The notes beneath the pieces were generated by a model that worked only from the letters and a program-made list of their open reading frames with translations, ran no database searches and was not told where the DNA came from. The position numbers were made by a program, and so were the translations under genes. A stretch of 64,000 bases of DNA, taken from the NCBI GenBank assembly GCA_034008185.1, contig CM067081.1, forward strand, positions 88,804,765-88,868,764, written 5' to 3'. Shown one piece after another: positions 50,395-62,689 of this stretch. How positions within the stretch are numbered: position 1 is the stretch's first letter; the number at the start of each line of letters is the position of its first letter. Origin of the DNA: Gorsachius magnificus. Lineage: Eukaryota; Chordata; Aves; Pelecaniformes; Ardeidae.

Positions 50395-50760
50395 TACTGT
50401 TTCAGATGAATAACATGAAAAATGGTAATTGAAGCTACAAGCCTATTACGTAGTAAGCTTTAATTAGTTAAACTGCTTCGTATTCATTTGCTGGTGGTGC
50501 TAATGCTGTTGAAATTAATTGGCGCTAAAGGGGGTTCAAAGTTTACATGCAATCATTGCTGTTATAATGTGCTATATTACTAGGTAACTTGGCTTATTAG
50601 GTAATTTCATTCTCGATTATTGCTGCAAGTTAACAGGGCCAGAGTAATTATCTAGTAAACAATAGCCCTGCTCACAAGACAGATGCGGCCAGACCCTTCC
50701 CGCCGAGTTCAAGTGCCTGCTGTATTCTAGCGAATAGGCAAAGGAAGGTGATCTAGGTAT
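50395..50760. promoter_or_regulatory. candidate conserved noncoding element (enhancer-like)
   Basis: Repeat-free, with no meaningful open frame and dense in homeodomain cores: CTTTAATTAGTTAAAC, GAAATTAATTGGCGC, GGTAATTTCATT, CGATTATTGC and GAGTAATTATC. The texture is that of vertebrate developmental enhancers. Conservation cannot be tested here. The ultraconserved elements known in mammalian POLA1 introns make this a reasonable guess. Confidence 0.4.
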
Positions 50761-50799
50761 GTCACCCAGCAGCAGATGGGGAAGATTTTTTAGAAAGTG

Positions 50800-51330
50800 G
50801 GATAGCACACTTTCAGATCTTCTGTTATGCTAATAAAGTTTTTGTGTGAGAACGATAGCAATGTCAATAGCCATAATCTGTCAATGACATCAACCCCTGG
50901 CATGTGCAAGCCATCAAAGCAAACACAGAATGCCTTTGTATGTGTAGCCGGACAGTGTAAACCAGTTGCTACTAGAGTGAAGGTCATCTCTATTTTCCTA
51001 GAATAGACTAAATACCTAGCATAAACATTCATTAAACTTTTTTTGAACAGAAGTTGTGATTTGGCTAAAACGGAAAATTTAGTCATGGGAATTGCTAGAC
51101 TCCATAGGAATTGAACCCCTAAATAGTTACTCTTTTGTGCCATTGGTGTACTATAATGTGGCTTGTATCAGCCTACAGGTGTCTGATAGAAGAAATAATT
51201 TACTGGATTAATATTACCTAGTAAATATAAAGCATTATTAAGTAATACATGTTTAATAACTGAGCTCATATTTAAGGTGGTAGGGCTTAGATCAGAAATT
51301 ACAAGTGAAGATGACTCTTTTTTTTTATGA
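50800..51330. promoter_or_regulatory. candidate conserved noncoding element
   Basis: Continues the texture of the previous block. It contains GTTATGCTAATAAAG, TGTCAATAGCC, CTGTCAATGACATCA (TGACA/TGTCA cores of TALE homeodomain factors), then TAATTTACTGGATTAATATT and GCATTATTAAGTAATAC. No repeats were recognised. Confidence 0.35.
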
Positions 51331-52329
51331 GTGGAAAAAGGGAAAACTATAACGGTGAAACTGTGGAATAGCAGCAGTATGGCTGAGCAGTGCCAACATG
51401 CACCTCTGGTCACTCTCCAAAATGCCATCAGGAGACGGTTCAGGTGCTGAATCTCCAGGTTTTTAAGTGTTTTGATCTGGGTTCTGATACTATTTTAAGT
51501 CCCTCTTTACAGCCAGCATACAAATCTTTATTTAGGACCATCTTTCAGGAACTGCACACAGCAGGTCAGGTATTTATTCCGTCCCAGGAAACTCCTGTTT
51601 CCAGGAATGAAAAAGCCTAACTGCTAGATCTCCTTAATTTTCTCTTTCTGTCACTTATTAAAGCGGAGTTTAACGTATTCAGGAGTGTACTTTGTGGATG
51701 GACATGTCTCATGAATGAATTTTAAAGTTGTCACTGTGTTTCAAGTGAAAAGGGTGGATAACTACTTTGCATGGTAGGCTGCTTAATATGTTTTATTAGA
51801 AGCATCTGTGGAATTTCAGAATCTGTGGTTCTTTGTAGCAGTAGTAATTTTGCCCTTTTTGAGTAGTATCAGTTTACAAGTTAGAATCTGGAGTATGTGG
51901 AGACAAAGACTTTAAACACTGATACACATGCAATGGGTCAACTTTATAGGAATAGTTCTGAAAACAGGATTTAATTTGGGGTATTTTAAGCCAAAGTATT
52001 ATACCTCCTGTGTAGGGATATTTTTTTTGTAATCTTTAGTGTTTACAGTTATGACATTTAATTCTCTCGTGTAAGACATTGTAGCTGCCCAGAATCAAAA
52101 AGATGAGGAGTGCAGAAAAAAAAAAAAAATCATCCTCATGACTTTCTCATAATCATTACTCTTCAGGAGAGGAGTTATAAATGTGGTAGTACAGGGCACT
52201 GCATCTTAATCTATGTGCAACCTGCAAAGATACAGAGGAACCCAAGTGCCTGTTTCAGTTTTTATACTTTTCAGTAAGGTAGGAAAAGTGAGAATACTTT
52301 AAGTCATTATACGGTAGATGTGATGCTTC

Positions 52330-52680
52330 TAATGGTATCTATCAAGAGTGTCTATTTGATAACGTAGAGGGTTCTTCAGCAGTGGATTCATTTTGATATT
52401 TCAGCCTTGAAACCAAGCTTCTGTGTTTGAGTCTACTGAAATTGTTGGTGTCGTGTCTAATAACCCATCTGCCTGAATGATGATAAAACCTCCTACTTAG
52501 TCTGTCTACCTCAAGGGAATAATCGAGCAGCCATCGTGACAATACTCCTCTGAGCCAACAAAATACATTTTCCCCAGGAGTTCCCTTTGAAACATAAATT
52601 ATTTTTAAGGCAATAGTGATAGGGGCCCTGAAATGAGGCTCGATGAGGAACAAATACCTATCTCAAATGGTCTGTCATGG
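52330..52680. promoter_or_regulatory. candidate conserved noncoding element
   Basis: Repeat-free sequence of mixed composition with GAATGATGATAAAAC, GGGAATAATCGAGCAG and CATAAATTATTTTTAAGG. It ends at an A/C-rich simple stretch at about 52693-52745. Open frames through it are on the minus strand and resemble nothing. Confidence 0.3.
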
Positions 52681-55600
52681 CCAGTGAAGTGGAAAAAAAA
52701 AAACAAACCCACAAAAAACCAACAAAAGCAAACCCCAAAACCCTAACTTCACCTTATTTAAAAGGTGAATCCTTATGAATAGGATTATGTGATGTGTGTT
52801 TTTAGCGGGCTGGGCTTGATGACTCAGTCCTGTATTTCTTAGTAGAATTTTTTGCCGTGCAGTAGACTGCAGGCTGCTTCAGTTTTGCTCCACAAAGTCT
52901 TGAAGCAATTGCGCTTTGCGGGTTTCCTGCTGTGGCTGAGACCATTGCCAGTCAGAGGAGCCAAGAATCAAAATTCTGTAAATGTCTGATGTCCCAAATG
53001 TGTGAGGTTTGGCGTGGCATCTGTAATTCATCTCTTCCTCCTCCTCCCTCCTCGCTGTCTTACAAGTCCTCTTACGTGATCAGTTTCTTGTGTGTTTGGT
53101 GCCAGTTCAGAGTCGCTGCAGCTGGCAGCATAAATGAGCCATGTTTCAGTTCTTCATTAACTTGGTGGCAAAGGAGTTGCATAGAGGTAGTGGTGTATTT
53201 TTCCCATCATTTGTGTTAAATCAAGATCATATGCCTTGCTTTTAAAAATTATGCTGTCACTCAACCTGAAGTTACAGGCTTGAAGTAGAGACTATTTAGT
53301 AAAATTTTATGGCCCATGTGTTATACAGGAAGGTCAATAAGGAATCACTGCAGTCTTCTGCCACACTGAAATCTTATAATTTATGTGACAAGTGAATTGG
53401 ATAGCATTTGAATGAATTGAGTATTTTTGATAAAGGTAATTCTACATAGTTATAAGTGTAGTCAGCCAGAGAAAAACAGTGTATTACCCATCTGGCACGA
53501 TATAAAAATATTTGTACTTAAAAATTGGTACTCGATAATCCCCTAGATTGGACCTTTCAATATTTACCTTGTTTAATGCTCAGGGGATTCTTTGTTGATG
53601 TACTCGTCGTTTATAAGAGGTTTCCTGTACTTCCTTCCTGGGTGTGCACAATCTGGTATCTTCAGTTTGTTTTAAGGAAGTTGTTTGGGATAGTCTCCAT
53701 CTCTCTAAAGCATTGTGCAAGGAGAAAGTGATGCCTTGGTTGTCTCAGTTCAATCTGGAAATTTTTTCTGTTTATTATATGTTAGAACTCTGATCATCAG
53801 TTTGTCTCTTTCCTCCAACCACACTCACTCTTAGGAGGGATCAAACCACCTGTGCTATAATGAATTTCACATCTGAATATGTTAAGAATTTTTGTATGCT
53901 TTTTTACATTCTGGTTTCTGGATAATACCTCATGTCATGAATTTTTGAAGGGATTAGATAAATTTTCTAAGCAGAAAAATTCCTAGTGGAATAAACAGAA
54001 ACATCTTAACATTTATGAATCCCTGTAGGTTTTAACTGTTGCGATGCTTACTGCAATTTGTCGATTTTTCAGGCTCTGAGGTGAAATAGGAGGTCGTGAC
54101 CAGAAGATACATTGGACTGCAGTCTGTTTAGATAAGCTTTCTTGTACAAGCTAGGGAATATTTTGGAGGTATGTGTTGGAGATTCAAGAGCTTCTGCTGT
54201 TGGGATGGTCCAAAGTTTTCTGGACAGTAGATATGCCTTTGTGAAGAAGGGTGAATTGCAAGGAGGGGACTGTGTGACATTGGTGGCTGAGTGCTGTGCC
54301 TTGACTAAAGACTATGTTGTCCCTCTGCGGTGAGCACAGCTCTCCCTGGTGTAGCAGGATCAGTCTTCTGGGTGTTGTGGTTGACCAGAAACACTTCCTG
54401 ATGTGCAGCAAAGCATTATTATACCAGTGCCTGAACCTCAGAGGAGAGTCTCGAGGAGTTTGTTGCAATCTCCTCCTTTTTTAAGACTTAATACTGAGAA
54501 AGGGGAGGAGTTGAAGAAGGTGTGTTCTTCAGGTCTTTGTTCTTGTCTGTAGTTCAAGGTAATGTTCATATCCCTACAAAGCTCAGGGTCTTCTGAGGGA
54601 TGTCGTAAGTATACCTGTTGCTAACCTATTAATAAATGTGAATCACATGTATTTTCTTCATGCAATATTATTACCACAATTCTGAGTGATTACTTAAAAA
54701 GTATTTCTTATGAGTGTTTGCTCATTATATTCATTGCATGGAAGAATGTTGAGGTTTTGATACCTTTCTAGCACATGCGTCTGAGCTGATAGGCAGGATT
54801 TGGGGTTAACTTGTGACTTGCATAGGTATTAGTACAGCATCAAGGTGTGATTATATATGTTTTAATGTAAAATAGCTTTTATAAGTATTGGACTTATGCA
54901 ATTCTAATTTGCAGAGATGTGGAACAGAAAATACTTCATATTGATCTATGTGTGCTTCGGTGGCTTTTGTGGACCATATCTGTGCATATCAAAAACTGAG
55001 TGCCTAGTAGCTAGTAGGAAAGTGGCAGGATTCTGAAAGTATGAATGAAGTTGTGACCTCTGACAGAACTCTGCTTTTGTTGGACTGTGTTGCTGTTTAC
55101 ATTATCAGTACCTCGTGTGGCCCAGTGTGTAACTGGTTTTGCTAGATAAAACAACGTGCCAGTTGGATTCAGTTTCACTGAGGACAACTCATTTCCTCTA
55201 AACATGTCTTCATGTGCAAATTGACTTTATTAATCTAAAACAAGCAACTAACCAACCCCTTCTTGCATCAAAACTGTATGATAGATGTGTCTGAGAACAA
55301 ACGCTTGACAACACTTGAATTTCCTCCACTTCCAGCAGTTTGTGCTTGCGATCTCATGTCAAAAAAGCTGCAGTATATAAGAATGAAAGGTGTTTGCTTG
55401 CTGATGTCAAATCCTATACTTGTGGTTTCTTTGGAAAACCCTGGAGTCCACACCTTGAAATTTTGCTGCAGGTGGGTCACTGCATGAGTGCAGGCGGTTC
55501 TGCCTGTGTAGTAGGGCCAGCTTGCTCAGGAGACTCCATCTATCTCTTGGATGCTCCCTCTGACCACCCTGGCTTCTCCATAGTGGGCCTGACCACAGAG

Positions 55601-57340
55601 ACATGGAGAGATTGGCCTTGTGGAGCCCAGGAGTGATGGAGTTATACTCCTAGTAGCTGTGTTCTGTCAGATTCTCAGCGGGTGTGCTTTGCTTCAGGTT
55701 CCAGCACACTTTTGTTAAGCTACTGAAAACAAAGAGCGGCTTGGGTGGATTACACCTCCTTATTCAAGTGCCAAAGAGGCCTGAAAGCCCCAGCACAGTT
55801 CAGAAAGAAAGAAAACCAAGGGCCCTCTTACCCCAAGTGTCACATAGTCAAGATCTAGAAGAAAGTTGTTCTAATTATATTTTTTCTTTTCCCTCCCACT
55901 TTTCCACTTCCCTCCTTTTCTTTTACCTTAAAGTACTTCAGTCAAGCATTAATTCTTGAGGTGATCCTTTGACTCCTAAGCGTGTTGTTATAGGCTGATT
56001 TTGCCATGTAGTACCTGATGTTCTGGATGCTGCTTTTTTGACGCTTTTTTGGGTTTTTGGCGGGGGGGTAGGTCTTTTGCAGTTTTGCTGTTGTTTCCAG
56101 TGTTCAGAATATAAAAAAGAATAAAGAGGTAAAGGAATAAATGAAAAGCTGAAGACACAGAAAAAAACATGTATAATAGATATAGGGGAGCGAAAACTTC
56201 CTCGCGTATCTCCTGAATGGGCAGAAAAAGGAGAAAAAGATGCTGCTGGCTCCATAGGGGTGGGATTTTTTTCTGGCGGGGGGGAAGCCTCTTGAAGCAG
56301 GTCTTACAAAGTTTTACCTGTCTAAGGATACTGGAGGTGTATTGTACAACAGGATTTTGTTCATTGCTAACTTGCCCTCCTTACAAATTCTTGTTTGTTT
56401 TAATAGCTCGCTCTTCTTCTCTCTCCTCCTCCCCAAAGCATTAGATGCCTTCACTGCCAAAGCATCCACACGTTGTGTTTCCAATCACTTGTCCAGTTTG
56501 TCATCACCACTGCTCTTGTTTTTTGGCCTTTCTAGATAAATACTGTGTTGCTTGTAGATCAAGGTGGGAGCCTGGGATCAAGTTCCCAAAGCTGTTGTGT
56601 AAAACTGACCTCTAGCACCTATTTGAAATGAGGTGTTTGGGGTGCGGGATAGGTGAGGACGGGAGGACTGGCTGCTGCTGAGCTCCAGGGTGATGCAGGT
56701 GCCAGCCAGCAGCATCCACCTGGGTGCTCCAAACTGGCTTTTCTTTCAAGAGGACCGAAGTGGGAGTTCTGTCCAGGCTCTGGTTTGCTTTCTGGCTAAA
56801 CCAAATGGAGGGGCTGTTTTCTGCCTGGGGAGCAGGGACCTTCTTTTGCTCTGGGAGGGAGGAAGGGAGGGATGTTGTTCTGGCTCTGTCGGGGCGCTCT
56901 GGCTGTGCGTGGTGTCCGCAGTTGCCGAGCTGTAGCCAGCAGCACATCTTGCACCAGCGCTCCTTTTATTCTTTCCCTGTGCTGCCCTTCCAGCCCAACC
57001 GAGGCGTTCGCCGGCAGCTCCCGAATGAACTAACAAAGGTGACGCTTGTGGCTTGTTGCTGTAGGAGCGGAAGGCTGAGATGGCTTGCACCACGGCATGA
57101 AAGATTAAGCGGTGTCTTTCTTCGATTTATTTCTCCATAGGCGGGTTTTTTGTTGTTTTTCCAAGTACTTCCACCATCCGTCTGTGTGTGGACGCTTGAG
57201 CTGTACGTTACCACGTACCCTGTTGTTTTGAGGGGCGATTTCCTAGCCTTCTCCCTACCATACACTAGGCAGGCTGGAGTGTCCTTGAACCTGCCCTCCG
57301 CTTTCTAAAGCAAAGAATGAGAAGCCTGTAAGCAGCTTAA

Positions 57341-57518
57341 GTGTCGCCCCATCGCAGCTGACAGGAAGCCGATCTGCCGCTTGGCCCCGCGCGGTGCAGG
57401 CTGGCTCGCCGGTGGCATGCGCCCGGGCCGGGCTGTGTGAGCCACGCGAGGGCCGGGGGGTGCAAGCCCCGGGTCCCCTCTGCGCCCCAGTGAGCTGTGG
57501 ACACGGTCGGACGTGGCC
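57341..57518. promoter_or_regulatory. isolated CpG-dense island
   Basis: About 20 CpG dinucleotides in 178 bases and GC content near 70% by eye, inside an AT-rich intron. There is no initiating gene on either strand that I can recognise. The smaller 58255-58345 segment nearby is also CpG-bearing. It could be an enhancer-associated or orphan CpG island, or a promoter for an unannotated transcript. Confidence 0.55.
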
Positions 57519-57589
57519 ACCCCAAAACCTTGCAGCTGTTTGCCACAGCTGCCTGTCCTGTCAAAACAGTGGCTCGTCTCGGGGTTAAA

Positions 57590-58180
57590 GGTCGATGAAA
57601 ACTCTTGCTAACTTGAGATGACTGATGTTGGAAAAACTAATTAGTGAGCAGGGGCAATTAATTTGATCACTTGTAGCGTAGCTTCTCTTCCAGGTTTTGA
57701 AGAACTTTGCCGAGGAGCACGTATGTTACCAGCTTCTTTCTTTTAAATTGAAATAGGGATGTGTTTTCAGTGGACTGCTTCCAAGAGGAAAGACAGGGTA
57801 AATTAATAAGCAAGGCTTGAATTTAATTGTGAAGGATTCCTGTGTGATCTCCAAAGGGTGGCAGGGCTCTTTTTGCTTAGAGATGGAAATGTCAGATACC
57901 CTGCTGAAATTTTCAAATTAAATACCTTGTGATAGAGTCGGGAGCTCATCGGCCGTGCTCTGCGACAGGAGGTGTTCTCTGTAGTTGGGGAGGAAAAAGA
58001 GGAGCATTAAAAGGGCATTCTGGTAACATTGCTTTGGCTTATTCAATTGCTGATGACAAGACAATGTGTTTCCACTTTGGTCCAGGCTGCTAAAGTGTAA
58101 TATAATTATTTGTATTAGACACCAGCCACCTGTTAATATCGTTCTTCTAAAGGTCATTGTGTGGTGCCTTGCTGTCTGAA
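57590..58180. promoter_or_regulatory. candidate conserved noncoding element beside the CpG island
   Basis: Contains AAACTAATTAGTGAGCAGGG and GGCAATTAATTTGATCAC (both with TAATTA-type cores), then TTATTCAATTGCTGATGACA and CACCTGTTAATATCG (an E-box next to a TTAAT core). No repeat or coding sequence is visible. Confidence 0.4.
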
Positions 58181-58559
58181 TTTGACGGCCCTGTATCAGG
58201 TTTGTTGGTCACTCTTTTGTGTGACACCGGACAAGTGTTTGTGGGGAAAGAATGTGAACCCGATACCCTGGCGGCCGGGGGAGAGGAGAGGGCCCGGGAC
58301 GGGCTCTGCTGCTGCTATTGTTGGGCCACCGGGCTGGGGCTGGAAAACAAGCAGCTTCCTTCTGAGGTGCTTTCATCTAACATAGCTCTTGTTTGGAACA
58401 AAAATAAATGGCAGTAATTTCCCAAGAGAAGCAGACAGATGTCTATAAGCCCTAACTTTTTGGTACCCCTGGACGCATAAGGGCGCGGTGTTCCTGACCT
58501 GGGCTGTAAAGGAGGGGAGAGGAGGGGGTGCTGCTCGCCCGGCTGGCCGGCCTCCTAAT

Positions 58560-59080
58560 GCCACGAAAAGAAAGTGAGGTGGTGATAATGTAATTGTGCC
58601 TGGTGACAACGGGTAGCTGCTTGATAAGTTATTTTTAAACATACGGTGCTGGCAGTTAACCTTAATCCTGGTGTTGGATTCATTTATTAATGTCTGCAGA
58701 GTGACCTCAAAATGCGGAGCACTGTATCATTGAGAAATGTTGGCCTTGTTATCTGACAATTTTTAATTAATTTTGCTGAATATAAGGGTGGTGTGTGTTT
58801 AATTTGAACTATTACTCTTTCCACCTGACCTAGTACTAGCTTTTGGGAGAGGTGGGGGACAGGTAGGACTTGTGGATGAACAACTTCCACGCCCGTATCC
58901 GGTGAATGGAGCAGACGCAAGTGACTGCTGCTGCAGGGGCTCAGCTGAATGACTTTGTTTTCAAATTTCCAGAAAATAAAAGCTTCAGCTGCCAAAAGAA
59001 CAAAACAAAGCACCTGGTTTACCACATGGTGTAGGACATTCCAACACTTGCAGAGAGGGAGGGTTGGCTTTAAGCCATCC
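58560..59080. promoter_or_regulatory. candidate conserved noncoding element
   Basis: Continues without repeats: GATAATGTAATTGTGCC, CATTTATTAATGTCTG and TTTTTAATTAATTTTGC give several TAAT cores. A minus-strand open frame of 131 codons (58687-59082) has no family resemblance. Confidence 0.3.
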
Positions 59081-59149
59081 ATATTCCAGCATCATTAGTA
59101 ACTGCTACTAACTGTTGGATTGAATTGCTGGCTGAGAAAGAGCAAGGGC

Positions 59150-59480
59150 TTTTAGAGTCTTCTCTGTAATTGAAAATATTCATATGAAGAACTCCATTAC
59201 TGCCAATTTTGTAAGGAATAAGGATCTCACTTTTACCAGTTGCATATTTATTGGTTCAAACCGTTCGAGCTTCATTATGCATGTGTAGATGGCTCGTTGT
59301 GTTTGTTTGAAATGGGTCGTTAGGGTCTTCAAGCATTCTGGCTTTATAAAAATCTAATTGATTATTTCTGCCATGAAAGAGTTAATGAAAGATCACTCGT
59401 GGCTTTTAATTTTCAGCTAATTAAAAAGAATGGCTTTTTTTGCCTTGGCACTCATAGTTAAAAGTGCTAAATATAGGATT
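59150..59480. promoter_or_regulatory. candidate conserved noncoding element
   Basis: Dense with homeodomain and POU-like words: TATTCATATGAAG, CATTATGCATGTG, ATCTAATTGATTATTTC, GAGTTAATGAAAG, CTTTTAATTTTCAGCTAATT. Free of repeats and open frames. Confidence 0.4.
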
Positions 59481-59529
59481 TTTTTTGTGTGTGTGAGTTG
59501 AAGGGTGAGGAGGAGGAGGAGGGGGAAAA

Positions 59530-59790
59530 GTTACATGTAAATCATTTAGCCATTAACCTAATGTGGTGGATTTATAAATCCTATTACTGTAAGCCCTTTT
59601 CATTTCCACTGAGGCCTGACGTGTGCTTGATCCTGCTAATGTAAAATTCATTCTGTCTAAGTGATTACTGAAGTAAGACACTTTTAGTCAATTTTAATCA
59701 GATTGTGTGAAACTTGCTTGAACACTAATGTTAAGTAAGACATGGACACAGTTTGGCCATGTCTTAATTAGCCTTACAAATCAGTTAGAC
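59530..59790. promoter_or_regulatory. candidate conserved noncoding element
   Basis: Reads CATTTAGCCATTAACCTAAT, GGATTTATAAATCCTATTAC (an imperfect palindrome), CTGCTAATGTAAAATTC and TCAATTTTAATCAGATTG. Repeat-free and without an open frame. Confidence 0.35.
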
Positions 59791-61355
59791 TAGGAATCAA
59801 TCAGTGAGCCAAGTCTATGAACCTTTTGACACCTAATGCTTTCTTTGGGGGGGAAATCTATGCTGAGGGCTGAAAATACAGGACTTGGAAGCAAGATCAG
59901 GATTGTAATTTGGTGGTGGTTTTTTATGGTATGCTTGGCAGTCCCTCACAGCGTGCAGGTCCTTTATGATGCAGCCCTCATCCATGTTTCAGAGGTGACG
60001 CCAGTGGGGTGCTTCCCATAGTCCATCATAAATTCTTGTCTCCGCAGCAGGAGCAGTAATTGGAGTATTTTTCTGAAGCTGCTTCTGCTCCGAGATACAT
60101 CTGTTATTTTGGCAGAGGGGGGCAACGGACAGCTTAAAAAGTTATAACTTCCTCCTTTCAAGCCTTCACTGGGAGCTACTGGCTTGGATTCATGGGACAT
60201 CTATGCTTTGTGGGTATAGCTCTCCCTGTTTTTTCTATAGGGAAGACATTAGTATGGAAGATGTCTGCCTCACAAGCACCTCACATGTTGCTCGCTGTTG
60301 AGATCAGAGGTGGTTTTTGTGAAATGTCACTGTTTGGAAGACAAATAAAGAGTTTGCTGGTTTTAATGTTTCTCCTGGATCATTGCTCTTTAAGCAGGCT
60401 TGGCTCTGACATGAGCTTCAAATGGACTTTCAGTCTGTGTTAGCTTACCCAGCTTTTGAAGACTTAGTACTAGCCAGTATCTTTACTATTCTCATCGTGT
60501 GGAATTTCTGTATTGGTAAAAACTCCTGGTACTTTCTTTGAACATATGAACCATTTCCTTTTATTACCATGATGCTTGGAAAACTTCTCATGTCCTTGAA
60601 GGATCCTATAGAAGTCTTTGTTGGTCATTTTGTTTGCCTACTGCTGCTTATGCTGTCTTCTGCAGCACAGTGAAAAAGCCCTAGGAGAAAAGGATGTTTG
60701 CAGTATATGGAAATAAAAATGTTTAATACTGGAGACAGCAGATGTTCCCTCGAAGCAGGCAACATCTTTTGCAGAAGTCCCAGCTGCATCTGCGTTGTGA
60801 CAGTGCTGGGGGCTTGACTCTGTAACCTGGGGGAAGACCGGCCCACTGTGAATGACCAGCTCAGACTGGAGAACTTGCTCTGCCACTGTAGAAAAACTAC
60901 CTGCACGATGATTTTTGGTTTTCAGCTTGAAAACTCAACCACCAGCAGTGTCAGCAAACCCTTTTCAAAAGTCATTCTAGAAGCCTGTACGCTACAGGTT
61001 TTGTAAGTTGTTTTTATTGCTCGACTTCCAGGCAATTTAAATATCTTTTCTCCTCTATCTAACCTGTTAAATTACCTCTTTCTGTTAGGGTGAGCATACC
61101 TAATTTAGTCAGATGTTACTTAGTTCATGATATGACGGCAAGTGCACGTGGAAGAGAGTGGGGAACATGGTTTTTGCTTGATTTGAATGCCTCTCTGTCT
61201 TCTGTTTTCTCTTTCATACAGCCACTGTTGGTCTGCCAGGTGTGCCTTTTTGAATGAAAATGAGAAACTTTAGTGTAGAACTCTTACAGTGTGGTTGGGA
61301 TGAGGCTTATTTGAAAAGCTTTGAAATTAGATGTTAATTACCTTTCTCTTCTACT

Positions 61356-61413
61356 GGATAATCTTCTGTACTTTAACCAAATAAGGATAATCTTCTATAC
61401 TTTAATCAAATAA
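61356..61413. repeat. 29-bp tandem duplication
   Basis: Two head-to-tail units, 61356-61384 and 61385-61413, begin GGATAATCTTCT and end CAAATAA and differ at two positions. Confidence 0.9.
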
Positions 61414-62242
61414 ATATTCAAATACTTTGAATTTGCCATATTTCAGCTTTGTGACAGTTTTCTTATGTGATGGATTGTAGCAGAGCAACTGCTTATGAAA
61501 AGGGAGAACTGAAACAGAAAAAATCATAGTAGCTCAGGTGGATGGGACATTTGATCCATTATAGACATGTAGTTAAATGTAGTTGACCGGAGTAACCATA
61601 CAGTGATGGGCTAGTAGATGAACTGTCAGGGTTCGCTTCTTTTTTTTTTTTAAAGATTGTGGCTGCCAGTATCATAAGATCATAAACTTGAGAAAGATGT
61701 AATAAAGTCCATTCTAGATAATATTTTAGGGTAATATTTTTCCTGATCTCGGTCAGATCGTGGTTTATTCTTGACTTTAAATACCAAAGTGTATATCTTC
61801 TTATAAATGCTTATGTGTACGTATGGTCAAAATAAATGTCTATGTTAAGAAACATAAAAGACTCCAGGATACCCTGCCTCAGAAAAGAACATGACCTATA
61901 AAAGAGAACAGATGTCTCTTATCAGCTGCATTGCATGTATATTTCCTGGGAAAATCCTTTCAAATCTCTTGTTTTCATCTCATTGGGACATACTCAGATT
62001 AGTGTTACCTATGTCAGAAACCAGCAATATCTCTTCAGTGTCCTGGAGGTTTGTGGGCAGGTGGGTTTTTTTACCCAGCAGATTTAATATATTTTTTAAT
62101 AAGTAAAAATTTCAGCATTCTGGAGGTTTTTAAGGGCACTCAATACTCTTCTGTTCTCTAAAGGGAATGTATATGGGCTTTTTTGTGGTGTTTGTGCCAT
62201 TTTAATGGTAAGACTGATAGATTTTTTTGTTGTTGCTGTTTG

Positions 62243-62486
62243 AGGAAACACAGGAGGTACCCTCTGAACATCAGGAAATTTTTTTTTTTTTTTTTTTACT
62301 GTGAGGGTGACTGAGCCCTGGTATGGGTTACCCAGAGAGGTTGTGGAGTCTCCATCCTTGGAGATACTCAAACGTGCCTGGACAGAGTCATGGGCAGTCA
62401 GCTCTAGGTGGCCCTGCTTAAGCAGAGGGGGCTGGACCAGGTGACCTCCAGAGGTGCCTTCCAACCTCAACCAGTCTGTGATTTTT
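62243..62486 (+). mobile_element. CR1 LINE 3' fragment with internal poly(T)
   Basis: Sense CR1 end: AGGAGGTACCCTCTGAACAT, then a run of about 22 T replacing the usual TTCTTC segment. It continues with GGGTTACCCAGAGAGGTTGT (GLPREVV region), GCTGGACCAGGTGACCTCCA and CTTCCAACCTCAACCAGTCT. It ends at GTGATTTTTATTTTTA. Confidence 0.88.
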
Positions 62487-62689
62487 ATTTTTATTTTTTT
62501 TTTATTCCAGTTCAAACCAGGTCTTAGAATACCTGAAAATTCCTACAGGGATTTCTATTCTTATAACGTGTCCCTATCTTTCCTTCTGTTTTGGGGGTTG
62601 GTTGGTTAGTTCGTTTATTTTAGGCACCCGTAGTAATCTTAAAGGCATTAAAAAGAAGCTTAGCAACATTTGTATCTATAATAGCAGTG

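Noticed and set aside
56612..57564. Several overlapping open frames on both strands near the CpG island.
   Set aside because: GC-rich sequence has few stops; none shows a domain, and opposing strands are equally open.
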